A DNA stretch of 64,000 bases from Pedobacter lusitanus (GCF_040026395.1 NZ_CP157278.1:992001-1056000); one strand, 5' to 3'. Positions 36,107 through 46,311 are shown, counted from the first letter of the stretch. The notes: generated from the sequence alone by a model not told the origin. A program made the numbers and translations.

Positions 36107-36982
36107 TTAGTTAATTTTATTGACTACTAAATTATCGTAATAGATATAATCTGTAGTATTCGCTTTCCATTCATCCTGACTGCCACCTCTGAAAGTATGG
36201 AAAGTAAGCTTGTTAATCAGTCTCTGACTATCATTGGTTGTCCAGCGGATATCATTGTCCAGAATCGTAGTACCATTGATAATAATCTGTGCACGCCCGT
36301 TTGTACTGGAACCGGTATTGCTCCTAACATACATATGAACATGATACCAGACCCCTTTTTGCAGAGATCCGCTTGCAGGAAATCTGTTGGTATAAGTATC
36401 TCCGAATTTAGTAGGCTGATCTTTATGATAAACATAAGGCTGAAAAAATACGCGGTCTGCACTTGGGGAATACCACATTAACCTTAAAGTTCCGCCATTA
36501 CCATCCCATCCCGGATCTCCGCCTGTATTTCCCTCTCCGATAGCAAAACCGAAACCGATCTTTCCGCCTCTGCTAAAGTTGAAATTGCTGTGAAATTTCA
36601 CATCATAGTCCAGCTCATAGGCTGATCCCTGATTCAGGTTTACATTACCAACCATTCCACCTGCAGCAGATAAAGCATTGGGCAATAAAGTGATTCTTAA
36701 ACCATTGGAGTTATCTTTTCCATTGGTAATAAAGGCTCTGGAATCCTGCCATCCGGATACATTACCAAAGTCAGCAGCAGCCTGCGAACCAGTATAGGTA
36801 GATCCATTGGTCCGGTTTTCCCAGTTGAGATTCAGTGATGAATTAACAGCACTGACTTCTTTCTTGTTTTCCTGATTAGCCGGACTTTCCTGATTCACTT
36901 CTTTTTTGCAGGATGCCCCGAATAAAACTGCCAGTAACATCATGCCGGCCATCAACTGTTTTTTGTTAGCTTGTTTGTTCAT
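36107..36982 (-). CDS. Lipoprotein with polysaccharide lyase (PL14/PL20-like) jelly-roll domain
   Basis: The 291-residue protein has a lipoprotein signal (LLAVLFGASC), a Glu/Lys/Asn-rich linker, then a jelly-roll domain at about 70-290. Key stretches are SAYELDYDVKFHSNFNF, SRGGKIGFGFAIGEG, GGTLRLMWYSPSADRVFFQPYVYHKDQ and KGVWYHVHMYVRSN. The GGK-G-GF and RLMWY...PYVYH order resembles PL14/PL20 alginate or glucuronan lyases, in which Tyr and His are catalytic. It may instead be a related binding domain. It is separated from the sulfatase gene upstream by 322 bases with a terminator, so it is not part of that operon. Confidence 0.72.
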   Translation of the reverse strand: MNKQANKKQLMAGMMLLAVLFGASCKKEVNQESPANQENKKEVSAVNSSLNLNWENRTNGSTYTGSQAAADFGNVSGWQDSRAFITNGKDNSNGLRITLLPNALSAAGGMVGNVNLNQGSAYELDYDVKFHSNFNFSRGGKIGFGFAIGEGNTGGDPGWDGNGGTLRLMWYSPSADRVFFQPYVYHKDQPTKFGDTYTNRFPASGSLQKGVWYHVHMYVRSNTGSSTNGRAQIIINGTTILDNDIRWTTNDSQRLINKLTFHTFRGGSQDEWKANTTDYIYYDNLVVNKIN

Positions 36983-37243
36983 TAGATAAATATTTGGTTT
37001 ATAAATTGGTTGCTATAAATTTAAAGCAGTTTTATTGATAAAAACAAAATAAAAATCACATAAACAACTGTATATCAAATAATTAAAACAAAACTGATAC
37101 GCTTTAAGATCATGATAAAAAACGGACAAATGACTTATACATCCGCTTCAAACCAGTTTGGTTAGCTGAGAGTTTTATTACTGATACGGTTACACCACAA
37201 AAAAAATAAAGAACAATTTTTTCAGGCTTAAGATCAGTTAAAA
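36983..37243. other. Intergenic region between the lyase-like gene and the sulfatase terminator
   Basis: AT-rich DNA presumably carrying the promoter of the lyase-like gene (start 36982). I see no clear TAnnTTTG element on the minus strand, no coding potential and no repeats. Confidence 0.4.
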
Positions 37244-37277
37244 CCCCCGAAAGCGTCAAAGAACAACGCCTTCAGGG
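37244..37277 (-). terminator. Terminator at the end of the sulfatase operon
   Basis: On the minus strand CCCTGAAGGCG (37277 to 37267) pairs with CGCTTTCGGGG (37255 to 37245), allowing G-T wobbles (11 pairs). GTTTTAA follows the stem. It lies 28 bases past the sulfatase stop. Confidence 0.72.
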
Positions 37278-37304
37278 AGCTTTATCAATCAGATAATTTT
37301 TAAG

Positions 37305-39137
37305 CTAATAATTCTTGTGAATTCTGCCGTTATAGACATCATCCCAGGTGATATAGGGATAGAGATTATATTTCTTAGCCTGCACTTCAAATAAAGCCTT
37401 CAGTTCTTCCAGTTTCTCCGGATACTTACCAGCCAGATTGATCCGTTCATTAAAATCTTCATTCAGATTATATAATTCCCAGACATTCTCCCTGTAATTT
37501 TTAGGAATACCTTCTTTGTTATTGGCTACATCAATCAGATCAGGATGATAAGGCAATGCAGCCTTCCACCCATTGTTATAAATTGATCTGGCTCCGAATA
37601 TATAATAATGCTGTATTGTATGTCTTGACGGAGCTTTAGCATTATCAAAAGAATAAACCAGAGAAGTTCCCTGTATAGAATCCTGTTTAATCCCCCTGAT
37701 AAATTCAGGCGCTTTTATCCCGGTATATTCCAGCGTAGTTGGCAAAAGGTCAATAACATGGCTATACTGTGTGCGGATAGTCCCCTTATCTTTAATTCCT
37801 TTAGGATAATAAACAATTAAAGGATTGCGTGTGCCACCTTCAGAATCAGCATCCTGTTTCCACTGCTTAAAAGGCGTATTCAGCGCCTGTGCCCAACCCA
37901 GGGGATAATTACCCTGTATGGCATTTGGCGTACCGATTTCATTGATCACTTCCTGATTATGTCTGAATGATTCCTGTAAACTCAGCTTTGCAGAAGCAGC
38001 CCGCTGTAAATCAACAGTACCATTCAATGTCCCTTCTTTACTGGCTCCATTATCACCAATAATCACAAATACCAGTGTGTTATCCAATTGTTTAATGGTC
38101 TTCAGATAATTAATCAGCCTGCCAGCCTCATGATCCGTATAAGTCAGATAACCGGCATAAACCTCCATAAAACGCGTATACAGTTTACGCTCTTCATCAG
38201 TCAGCTTATTCCAGGCCTTAATATTTGGATTACGATCCGGCAGCACTGCATTTGCAGGAATGATACCCAGTTTTTTTTGTCTGCTGAATACTTCTTCTCT
38301 GAACACATCCCATCCCTTATCAAATTTCCCTTTGTACAGATCACTCCACTGCGTGGCTACCTGATGCGGAGAATGTGTTGCTCCCGGCGCATAATACAAA
38401 AAGAAAGGTTTCCCTGAAGCGGCCTTCTGCTGTCTGTCAATAAAACTAATAGCCTTATCGGTAATCTGTTCATTCAGATGTCTTCCATCAGGTTTAACGT
38501 GCGCGTTATCCTCCACCAAATCAGGCTTATACTGGTCTGTAGCTGAACCCAGAAATCCGAAGAAATGATCAAAACCCTTACCAGTGGGCCAACGGTCAAA
38601 TGGCCCCGCATCACTTGCATCCTCATCCGGTGTTAACCCATATTTGCCAACAGCAAATGTATTGTATCCGTTTTCCCGAAGTATTTCGGCCACAGTTCCC
38701 TTATCTGAAGGAATCCTGCCATCGTAACCCGGAAAACCAGCAGACAAAGCCACATGCGAAAAACCACCTTCATGCACCGAATGACTATTGCGTCCGGTTA
38801 GCAGCGCCGAACGTGTCGGTGCACAAATTGCCGTAGTATGAAAATTAGTATACTTTAGCCCTTCATTGGCCAGTGTATCAAAAGTAGGTGTATTGATAAT
38901 TCCGCCCAGCGTACTTGTGGCGCCAAAACCAACATCATCCAGCAAGATCCATACTACATTTGGCGCTCCTTTTGGGGCAGCCACTGGTTTAGTCCATGAC
39001 TCTTTGGATTCGGCCAGGGTTTTACCAATTACTCCTTTAAAAGCCTCCTGCTGCTGCGTAATATTCTGCGCATATCCGGCTGTATAACTTAACCCGGTCA
39101 CAACTGTAACCAAAGCAATAAACTGTTTTTTATTCAT
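37305..39137 (-). CDS. Arylsulfatase-type sulfatase (S1 family), Cys type
   Basis: The 610-residue exported enzyme has a signal peptide (SYTAGYAQ), metal-ligand Asp pair in VVWILLDDVGFG, and the maturation motif CAPTRSALLTGRN with Cys at about 105, converted to formylglycine in this family. The later metal site is in FVIIGDNGASKEG. It hydrolyses sulfate esters in the periplasm or at the surface. The maturase is not in the window. The gene overlaps the rhodanese-thioredoxin gene by eight bases and is the last in the long series from SusC. The substrate (aryl, choline or sugar sulfate) cannot be decided by eye. Confidence 0.95.
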   Translation of the reverse strand: MNKKQFIALVTVVTGLSYTAGYAQNITQQQEAFKGVIGKTLAESKESWTKPVAAPKGAPNVVWILLDDVGFGATSTLGGIINTPTFDTLANEGLKYTNFHTTAICAPTRSALLTGRNSHSVHEGGFSHVALSAGFPGYDGRIPSDKGTVAEILRENGYNTFAVGKYGLTPDEDASDAGPFDRWPTGKGFDHFFGFLGSATDQYKPDLVEDNAHVKPDGRHLNEQITDKAISFIDRQQKAASGKPFFLYYAPGATHSPHQVATQWSDLYKGKFDKGWDVFREEVFSRQKKLGIIPANAVLPDRNPNIKAWNKLTDEERKLYTRFMEVYAGYLTYTDHEAGRLINYLKTIKQLDNTLVFVIIGDNGASKEGTLNGTVDLQRAASAKLSLQESFRHNQEVINEIGTPNAIQGNYPLGWAQALNTPFKQWKQDADSEGGTRNPLIVYYPKGIKDKGTIRTQYSHVIDLLPTTLEYTGIKAPEFIRGIKQDSIQGTSLVYSFDNAKAPSRHTIQHYYIFGARSIYNNGWKAALPYHPDLIDVANNKEGIPKNYRENVWELYNLNEDFNERINLAGKYPEKLEELKALFEVQAKKYNLYPYITWDDVYNGRIHKNY

Positions 39138-39930
39138 GTCGCTTCGTGTTTATATTGTTTTCTATTTCTTCTGCGGATGATAATCCGGCTTTTTTCCATA
39201 CCTGTTTCCCTCCCTGAAAAAGTACCAGGGTTGGCAATTGATTAATCTTTAACTTTTTTATTAACAATGTGTTATCATAAGCTTCAATACGTATTACTTT
39301 AGTTTTAAAATCCTGTTTCTTCTCTAAAGAATCAAGAACAGGAATCAGTTGCTTACAGGCGCCACAGTATTTTGAGCCAAAATCAACGAGAACCAGTTCT
39401 GCAGATTCCGTTAAGGTTTCAAACTGCGCTGAAGACAGCTCTACTCCTTTTTTTGTATGACTGACTATAGGATAACCCGAACCTATCCAGTTCGCAATCC
39501 CGCCCGGAAGTACATGGACCTCCTTAAATCCTTTAGACCTGAAGTCAGCAGCGGCAGTAACGCTCCGTCCATTGGCTATAGAATAAACATAAACAGGTTT
39601 ATCTTTTGATAAGGCTGCCAGCTTCCTGGCATAATCAGCAGCGGCAGGATCAATCCATATTGCTCCTTTTAAGTGGCTCTGAATGAACTCCTCACCACTT
39701 CTTACATCTACAAGCTGTGCAGCTGAAGATTTAACCCTGACTGCAAACTCAGCCAGGGTTAAAAAAGACTCCTTACCTGCCCCGGAAGAAATCTTTCCGG
39801 CAGCTGCAGAAGCTGATCCGCCAGCACCTGAAGACACCCGTCCATTAACCTGTATGCTTTGCTGTGCCTCAACTATTCCGGTCAGCGAAACGAGCCCGGT
39901 TAAAATAAAATATGCTATCTGTTTCATCAT
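39130..39930 (-). CDS. Exported rhodanese-thioredoxin fusion protein
   Basis: I start at the ATG at 39930, which overlaps the upstream sulfatase stop as TAATG, a classic coupling; an ATG at 39948 is also in frame. A signal peptide (GIVEAQQ) precedes a Gly/Ala/Ser linker. A rhodanese domain covers about 50-150 (QLVDVRSGEEFIQSHLKGA), but the active-site loop reads YSIANGRSV with Ser where Cys is expected, so sulfurtransferase activity is doubtful. The thioredoxin domain has YCGACKQL (active CxxC) and ends NQLPTLVLFQGG. It sits between two sulfatases, perhaps in redox upkeep of secreted enzymes or in sulfur handling. Confidence 0.9.
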   Translation of the reverse strand: MMKQIAYFILTGLVSLTGIVEAQQSIQVNGRVSSGAGGSASAAAGKISSGAGKESFLTLAEFAVRVKSSAAQLVDVRSGEEFIQSHLKGAIWIDPAAADYARKLAALSKDKPVYVYSIANGRSVTAAADFRSKGFKEVHVLPGGIANWIGSGYPIVSHTKKGVELSSAQFETLTESAELVLVDFGSKYCGACKQLIPVLDSLEKKQDFKTKVIRIEAYDNTLLIKKLKINQLPTLVLFQGGKQVWKKAGLSSAEEIENNINTKRHE

Positions 39931-41525
39931 TATTTGATTTTGTTCCAATCCCTGACACCAACTTTAGCAGCCCATGCCAGGTACTTTTTTTCCAGTTGTT
40001 TTACTTTTTCAGGATAATCCTCCGCCAGATCATGAGTCTCAGTTCTGTCCGTTTTAAGATTATACAGCTCCCATCCGGCATTTAGTTCTGCAACCAGCTT
40101 CCAGTCCCCTTCCCTGATTGCTCTGCTCCCTTCATGCTCCCAGTAAAGTGCATCACTACGGCTGCCATGTTTACCCTTAAACACGGGCACCAGACTATGT
40201 CCTTCCGGTTTTTTCAGCTGATGCCCATGATATACTGCCGGATACTTCAATCCCGATACATCGAGCAAAGTAGGCAGCAGGTCAATTACATGCGCAGGTT
40301 CATCACTCCTTATTCCCGGTTCAATTACTCCAGGATAATAAGCGATAAACGGAGTCGAAATCCCACCCTCATGCGTATTCTTTTTGAATAATCTGAAAGG
40401 AGTATTACTCGCATTGCCCCATGGCGCTTCATAACTGTCAATCGAATTCACACTACCCGGAACCCCATTTTTCTGGATCACATCATTCGATTTTTTAACC
40501 TCATCAGCACTTCCGCCATTATCAGAAAGAAAAATCAGGAGAGTATTCTGATCTCTTTTAATTTGCTTCAGTTTATCCAGAATCTGACCGATGCCCGCAT
40601 CCATCCGGTCAATCATAGCCGCATAAATGGCCATTCTGGTATCCCATTGATCTTTCTGCTGAGCAGACAAAAGATTCCAGTCACTGACAGCTTCGAAACG
40701 CGGAGACAGGGCCCATTCTTTATGGATAAGTCCCAGCTCCAACAGCTTTTTATAGCGCCTTTGTCTTAGTTCATCCCAGCCGTTCAGGTATTTGCCTTTA
40801 TACCGGGCAATATCTTCAGGCAACGCCTGAATAGGCCAGTGTGGCGCATTATAGGCTACATACAGTAAAAATGGATTTGCGCTATCTTTAACTTCATCCA
40901 GAGATTTTAAGGCAAAAGCGGTAATTGCCTGCGTCAGGTATAAAGATGTATCCTGCCGTTCAACAGCCTGACCATTGCGTAAAAAATTCACAGTCCGGCC
41001 ATCATTATACAATGGTTTTGAATTAAAATAGCTGCTTCCATTATTCTGTAAGGTGAATGATTTTTCAAATCCCCTGTTTACCGCCCAGGCAGCAGGCACC
41101 AGTCCGACATGCCATTTTCCGGAGACTATGGTGTGGTAGCCACCCGCTTTCAAAAGCTCACCAATAGTTGCGCAATTCGAATTAAGAAAGCCCTGATAGG
41201 CCTCAGACCCTTTATTCTGTACCATATCGCCCACACCAGCCTGATGAGGATACAGTCCTGTAAGCAGCGCTGCCCTTGAAGGGCAGCATCTTCCCGCATT
41301 ATAAAACTGACTCATCACCAGTCCTTCTTTCGCCAGTTTATCTAAAACCGGCGTATGAATTTCAGCGCCGAATGCACCAATATCAGAGAAGCCCAGATCA
41401 TCAGCCAGGATGACGACAATATTAGGTTTGGACTGTTGTGCTACAGCCTGTAAAACCGGCACTCCTAAAAACAGGAGCAGCAGAGCGGCACCATAATTCA
41501 CCTTTATTTTACGCTGACTGAACAT
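39930..41525 (-). CDS. Arylsulfatase-type sulfatase (S1 family), second copy
   Basis: I use the ATG at 41525 (MFSQRKIKVNYGAALLLL), which yields a proper signal peptide ending AVAQQ. An upstream ATG at 41579 would overlap susD and add a charged extension. Motifs: VVILADDLGFSDIG, then GRCCPSRAALLTGLYPHQAG with the formylglycine-precursor Cys at about residue 80 (C-x-P-S-R), KWHVG, and LIFLSDNGGSADE. The two sulfatases are paralogs of different length, so they probably act on different sulfate esters. It is coupled to susD upstream and the rhodanese-thioredoxin downstream. Confidence 0.95.
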   Translation of the reverse strand: MFSQRKIKVNYGAALLLLFLGVPVLQAVAQQSKPNIVVILADDLGFSDIGAFGAEIHTPVLDKLAKEGLVMSQFYNAGRCCPSRAALLTGLYPHQAGVGDMVQNKGSEAYQGFLNSNCATIGELLKAGGYHTIVSGKWHVGLVPAAWAVNRGFEKSFTLQNNGSSYFNSKPLYNDGRTVNFLRNGQAVERQDTSLYLTQAITAFALKSLDEVKDSANPFLLYVAYNAPHWPIQALPEDIARYKGKYLNGWDELRQRRYKKLLELGLIHKEWALSPRFEAVSDWNLLSAQQKDQWDTRMAIYAAMIDRMDAGIGQILDKLKQIKRDQNTLLIFLSDNGGSADEVKKSNDVIQKNGVPGSVNSIDSYEAPWGNASNTPFRLFKKNTHEGGISTPFIAYYPGVIEPGIRSDEPAHVIDLLPTLLDVSGLKYPAVYHGHQLKKPEGHSLVPVFKGKHGSRSDALYWEHEGSRAIREGDWKLVAELNAGWELYNLKTDRTETHDLAEDYPEKVKQLEKKYLAWAAKVGVRDWNKIK

Positions 41526-41565
41526 AGTTAAATATTTATTTTTTTTAAAAATCAAAGCAGACCTG

Positions 41566-43125
41566 CTACCAGCCCGCATTCTGCTTTAGTTTACTATTCA
41601 GATCGATTTCCTGCTGAGGGATCGGAAACAGTAAATGTTTGGGTACAGAAACATTGGTTTTTCCAACTTTCCTGAGTGCATCCTCCAGAATAACCTTTCC
41701 AGCAGCATCCTTTTCCCTGATCAGATCAAACCAGCGCTGATTTTCCCAGACCAGTTCAAGTCTGCGATCCAGATAAAGAGAATCCCTGAATTGGTTTTTT
41801 GTCAAGGTGCTGAAAGGAGTTAAACCAGCGCGTTCACGAACACGGTTATAAGCTGCATAAGCTTTTCCCGACGGCCCGTTGATTTCGTTCTCGGCTTCTG
41901 CCAGAATCAGCAGTACCTCCGCAAACCTGATCACCGGAACATTAGCCGCAGATTCACTCAGATTAGCAGCCTGCGCCGGATCCCAGTATTTGTTCAGATA
42001 AGGAATAGAATCACCGGGAATAGCTTTATCCACTAAATCTCCATACCATTTACCATCAGAACCTAAAAAACGCGTGACGAAAGTTCCGTTTTTCTTTCTT
42101 TTGTCATTTGCACTGTACAGCTTATAAATACTGAAATTCTTATCAGTTCCCTGCGTATAAAACCGGACCTGATCACTATAAATCCCTACCATTCCAGGTA
42201 CGCCGGTACGCGCTCCCCTGGGTGCCTGATTATTGCCCTGTCCTAAAGAATTGGACTTGAACTGCGCAGATAAAATATGTTCCTTCCCATTTTTAAAAGC
42301 AGGAAGAAAAACCTGCGAATAATCAGCAAACAGCTCATATTTATAAGGACTTGCACCCGGACTATAAGGATATGGCCCGGTCACTTCTTCGGCTTTTAAA
42401 ACTGCCTCAGTCCATTTTCCCTGCGTCAGGTAAACTTTGGCGAGCAGCGATTTTGCCGCACCGGCTGTTGCCCTGCCCAGATCTGCACCACTGTAACTAT
42501 CAGGCAAGGCCGATGCAGCATCAGACAAATCTTTCTCCACCTGCGCATAAACTCCGGTAACAGGTGTTTGTTCAATGGCAAAATCAGTAATCGTCACCCC
42601 TTCCTGATCATGTAAAATCAACGGAACAGCTCCATACAGGCGCACCAGGTTGAAATAATACAGGCCACGCAGTAATTTTGCTTCCCCAACCAGTCTTTTC
42701 TTCAGCTCGTCCGTTAAAGCAGGATCTGCAATTACCGGAACCTTATCAATCGCAATATTTGCTTTCTTGATTCCTGCATAATGCTGCTGCCATAACTGTA
42801 ATACCCGCAATCCGGTAGAAGAGTGATTGAGTACTGCCTGAGAGCGGACGTCGGGATTAGTTGCACCTGGTCCCGGGTCCAGATCATCAGACATAAAGTC
42901 CATACCTGTGGCAAACAGTGTATTATAAGGCGTCTGAACCGAAGTACCGCCAGAGTTTAAAAGAAAATAAACTGCATTTACCGCATTAACAGCATCTGCT
43001 TTGGTTTTATAGTATTCCTGCGCCGGAATAAAAGAATCAGGATTTTCTTTAAGTTTCGCACAGGAACTGATTATTCCGGCTATCAGAACCAGTAGAAAAT
43101 ATTTATCATTCGTTTTCATCATCAT
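41566..43125 (-). CDS. SusD/RagB family lipoprotein of the sulfatase locus
   Basis: The 519-residue protein has lipobox GIISSC (Cys at about 22), then the helical SusD fold. Signature stretches are GEAKLLRGLYYFNLVRLYGAVPL, LLAKVYLTQGKW, VIRFAEVLLILAEAENE and DRRLELVWENQRWFDLIRE. It is the surface lid for the SusC transporter encoded six bases upstream. Since two sulfatases follow in the same series, the ligand is probably a sulfated molecule; that is inference. The start has three ATGs in a row, so the exact first Met is uncertain. Confidence 0.95.
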   Translation of the reverse strand: MMMKTNDKYFLLVLIAGIISSCAKLKENPDSFIPAQEYYKTKADAVNAVNAVYFLLNSGGTSVQTPYNTLFATGMDFMSDDLDPGPGATNPDVRSQAVLNHSSTGLRVLQLWQQHYAGIKKANIAIDKVPVIADPALTDELKKRLVGEAKLLRGLYYFNLVRLYGAVPLILHDQEGVTITDFAIEQTPVTGVYAQVEKDLSDAASALPDSYSGADLGRATAGAAKSLLAKVYLTQGKWTEAVLKAEEVTGPYPYSPGASPYKYELFADYSQVFLPAFKNGKEHILSAQFKSNSLGQGNNQAPRGARTGVPGMVGIYSDQVRFYTQGTDKNFSIYKLYSANDKRKKNGTFVTRFLGSDGKWYGDLVDKAIPGDSIPYLNKYWDPAQAANLSESAANVPVIRFAEVLLILAEAENEINGPSGKAYAAYNRVRERAGLTPFSTLTKNQFRDSLYLDRRLELVWENQRWFDLIREKDAAGKVILEDALRKVGKTNVSVPKHLLFPIPQQEIDLNSKLKQNAGW

Positions 43126-43131
43126 ATCAAA

Positions 43132-46100
43132 TTAAAAGGAAAGTGCAGCACCACCCATGATGGTCTTACTATTAGGATAAACACCATTATCCACGCCCGA
43201 ATTGATCGCAGATTGTCCGTTGTAATTAGCTTCCGGATCATAACCTGTATATTTAGTCCAGGTCCATAAATTCTGTGCAGAAACATAAAATCTGATAGAC
43301 TTTATCCCTGCTTTGTTTAATAATTTATGGGGCAGTGTATAGCCAAACGTGATGTTTTTCAGCCGCAGATAAGAGGCATCTTCTATAAATCTGTCTGAAA
43401 TTGTCACAGCCGGATCGGTATAAGCATTATGCACATCTGTATTGGTATTGGTGGCCGTATAACGATTCAGTAAAGTGCGTGGCGCATTCGTATAACCTGT
43501 ACCCAGTTCTAATGTTCCATTGTTCTGATTGTACAGCTTATTGCCATAAGAAGTCTGAAAAAACACCGACAGATCAAACCCGCTGAAACTGAAATTGTTG
43601 GTAATCCCTCCTGTAAACAAAGGCTGATTGGAAATGATATACCTGTCTCCTGCCTGTGTGATCTTACCATCACCATTCTTGTCTTTATATTGCTGTGCAC
43701 CAGCAGTTTTATTACCCGAAGGAGTTAAAGCCTGAGCTGGCAGAGTCCCTGCAGGAATCAATCCGTCAGTTTTGTAGACGATAAAAGAGCCGATAGGATA
43801 ACCAACTGCTGCAACTGACGGTAATGAACTATCTGGTATTAATTGACTTACATTATCCAGACTAAGCACTTTATTCCTGTTCAGGGCAAAGATTAAGCTG
43901 GTAGACCACTTGAGTTCGCCAACCAGGTTTTTAGTATTTAAGCCCAGTTCAAAACCCTTATTCTGTACTGCGCCGATATTCTGATAAATCTGGCTCTGGA
44001 GCGAAGAAAAATCAAACAAGCCACTTGTGGCCGGTACAGTAATGTTATAGAGCAAATCGGTAGTTTTCTTATAGTACACATCAGCTACCAGGTTAATCCG
44101 GTTATTGAACAAGGCCAGATCAACACCCAGATTATACTGTGCTGTTTTTTCCCAGGTCAGATTACGGTTGGCATTGGTTCCGGGAGCATATCCCGAGGCA
44201 TTATTGCCATTGAAGTTATATCTGTAAAAAGCCTCTCTGGAATAAGACTGATAAGGTGGAATCTCCTGATTACCGGTCAATCCGGCACTGAACCGCAGTT
44301 TCAAATTAGATATAGCTGTGTTCCCTTTTAAAAAATCTTCCTCAATCACATTCCAGGCTAATGCTGCAGACGGAAATGTTCCCCATTGATGACCGTCCGA
44401 AAAACGGGAAGACCCATCTGCACGCAGGGTTAAAGTGAGCAGATACTTATTCCTGTAACCATAATTCGCCCTTGCCAGAAATGATCTTAAGGCAGTACGG
44501 TAGGAAGAAGAAAACGGGGTTTGAGAAATTATACCGGAAGAAAGATCATTATAGGTCGTTTCATCTGTGGCAAAACCTGCGGCTCCGGCAATGGCACCTT
44601 TAGTTACCGCAGATTCCTGTGTATAACCAAGCAGCACATTAATATTATGTTTGTTATCAATCAGTCTGGTGTAATTCAGCGTATTTTCGTTCAGCCAGCG
44701 GGTAGTAAATAAAGTACCTACCTGTGCCAGACCGGAAGTACCTGTCCCTTCATAAACTGTTGAAGGCAGATAGCGGTTCTGCTTGTTATCTACCAGCAGC
44801 ACTCCTGCAGAAACTTTGGCCTGCAAACCATCAATAATCCGGTAATCTGCCGACGCATTTCCCAGCACCAGATTTGTCCGGGTTTCGTTCAGCTGATTGT
44901 ATAAAGTATTGATAGGATTCCCATAAGTCCCTTCAAAAGGGCTTTTTAAATAAAAGGAACCATCTGCATTATAAATGGGCACAGCAGGTGTCATCAATAA
45001 TAAATTAGGCACCACAGATTGCGGCGCTACCTGTGCTTTTGAGCTGCTGCCAGCAATATAAGACACGATTTTCAGCCGTTCATTATACTGATGTTCTACA
45101 TTTAAACGTCCGGAATATCGGGTAAAATCAGTATGCTGCAATACTCCGTCCTGCTTGAAATAATTGCCTGAGATCGCAAATTTTGTCTTTTCTGTACCTG
45201 TTAAAATGGACAGGTTATGACTCTGAACCGCAGCCTTGCGGAAAGCTGCTGCCTGCCAGTCGGTTCCGGTTCCTAAAGCCTCTATTTGTGCAGGCGTATA
45301 ATATGGAGCCCTTCCTGCATTAACCAGAGCATCGTTCCTCAGTTGCCCCCATTCCGCTGCGTTTAGTAAAGGGATAGTTTTCACAACCTGCTGCGAACCA
45401 TAATAACTGTCAAAGTTTACCGAAGATTTCCCGGCAGTTCCTTTTTTAGTATTGATAATGATTACCCCGTTCGCTCCTCTTGAACCATAAATAGCTGTTG
45501 AAGAAGCGTCTTTTAACACATCTATCGATTCAATATCACCGGGATTTATAGCAGAAAGCAGGTTTATTTTAGGGCCGCTGGTTACCCCGGCATCAGCCAG
45601 TTTTTCATCATTGTAAAACGGAAAACCATCAATGACGTAAAGTGGCTGTGAACCGGCAGTCAGAGACGCTGTTCCTCTTACCTGTACACTTACCCCACCA
45701 CCAGGCTGCCCTGTTGACTGCGTAACCTGCACTCCTGGAATTGATCCCTGAAGCAAGCGTTCCGGAGAACTTACCGGCTGGCCTTTGACTTCTTCCAGTT
45801 TGATAGAAGCAACAGAACCGGTAATATCTTTCCGCCGCTGCGTTCCATATCCAACTACTACAACGTCATTCAGATTATTGGTTGCTTCTTTCAATAAAAT
45901 CTCCACCGGACTACCGTCAACGCTCAGTTCTGATTTTTCATAACCAATAAAGCTAATGATCAGTGTATAAGGAAACTTCTGTCCTGTTTTGAAATTGAAT
46001 CTGCCTTTATCGTCGGTTGCGACCTTATGGGTAGTCCCTTTAATCTGAACCAGCACACCAGGCAAAGCCTCTTTGGTTTTTTCATCCAGTACCCGCCCTG

Positions 46101-46293
46101 TCAATGTTGAATTAATCAGTGGCTGATGGTCCTGTGCCAAAGTAAACAGCGGGAATAACGCTATCAAACTGACTATCAAAACAAAGTAGACAGTATAAAT
46201 CAGCTTTTGAAGTGTAAAAACGACAGTGGTACTGATTACCGTATAGTTTAAAGCCGGGACATAACTCTCCCCGGCTTTAGCAAAATTTTGCAT
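43132..46293 (-). CDS. SusC/RagA TonB-linked transporter of the sulfatase locus
   Basis: The 1,053 residues comprise a long N-terminus, a carboxypeptidase-regulatory-like domain (about 64-135), TonB-box-like LNDVVVVGYGT (about 141-151), a plug (from about 155; VRGTASLTAGSQPLYVIDGFP), and the barrel, ending AALSF. There is no STN domain, so it is not controlled by a FecR relay. The first 27 residues (MQNFAKAGESYVPALNYTVI...) are odd for a signal peptide, and their DNA forms a 9-bp stem (AAAGCCGGG/CCCGGCTTT). The real hydrophobic signal starts near residue 30 and ends TLAQ at 54. A repeated hairpin element lies directly upstream. Confidence 0.95.
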   Translation of the reverse strand: MQNFAKAGESYVPALNYTVISTTVVFTLQKLIYTVYFVLIVSLIALFPLFTLAQDHQPLINSTLTGRVLDEKTKEALPGVLVQIKGTTHKVATDDKGRFNFKTGQKFPYTLIISFIGYEKSELSVDGSPVEILLKEATNNLNDVVVVGYGTQRRKDITGSVASIKLEEVKGQPVSSPERLLQGSIPGVQVTQSTGQPGGGVSVQVRGTASLTAGSQPLYVIDGFPFYNDEKLADAGVTSGPKINLLSAINPGDIESIDVLKDASSTAIYGSRGANGVIIINTKKGTAGKSSVNFDSYYGSQQVVKTIPLLNAAEWGQLRNDALVNAGRAPYYTPAQIEALGTGTDWQAAAFRKAAVQSHNLSILTGTEKTKFAISGNYFKQDGVLQHTDFTRYSGRLNVEHQYNERLKIVSYIAGSSSKAQVAPQSVVPNLLLMTPAVPIYNADGSFYLKSPFEGTYGNPINTLYNQLNETRTNLVLGNASADYRIIDGLQAKVSAGVLLVDNKQNRYLPSTVYEGTGTSGLAQVGTLFTTRWLNENTLNYTRLIDNKHNINVLLGYTQESAVTKGAIAGAAGFATDETTYNDLSSGIISQTPFSSSYRTALRSFLARANYGYRNKYLLTLTLRADGSSRFSDGHQWGTFPSAALAWNVIEEDFLKGNTAISNLKLRFSAGLTGNQEIPPYQSYSREAFYRYNFNGNNASGYAPGTNANRNLTWEKTAQYNLGVDLALFNNRINLVADVYYKKTTDLLYNITVPATSGLFDFSSLQSQIYQNIGAVQNKGFELGLNTKNLVGELKWSTSLIFALNRNKVLSLDNVSQLIPDSSLPSVAAVGYPIGSFIVYKTDGLIPAGTLPAQALTPSGNKTAGAQQYKDKNGDGKITQAGDRYIISNQPLFTGGITNNFSFSGFDLSVFFQTSYGNKLYNQNNGTLELGTGYTNAPRTLLNRYTATNTNTDVHNAYTDPAVTISDRFIEDASYLRLKNITFGYTLPHKLLNKAGIKSIRFYVSAQNLWTWTKYTGYDPEANYNGQSAINSGVDNGVYPNSKTIMGGAALSF

Positions 46294-46311
46294 ATTTTAT
46301 GGTTTAAAAAA

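Noticed and set aside
37305..41525. Sulfatases taken as part of a polysaccharide utilisation locus with the lyase-like gene at 36107
   Set aside because: A terminator and a 322-base gap separate the lyase-like gene, and no other glycan enzyme is in the series.
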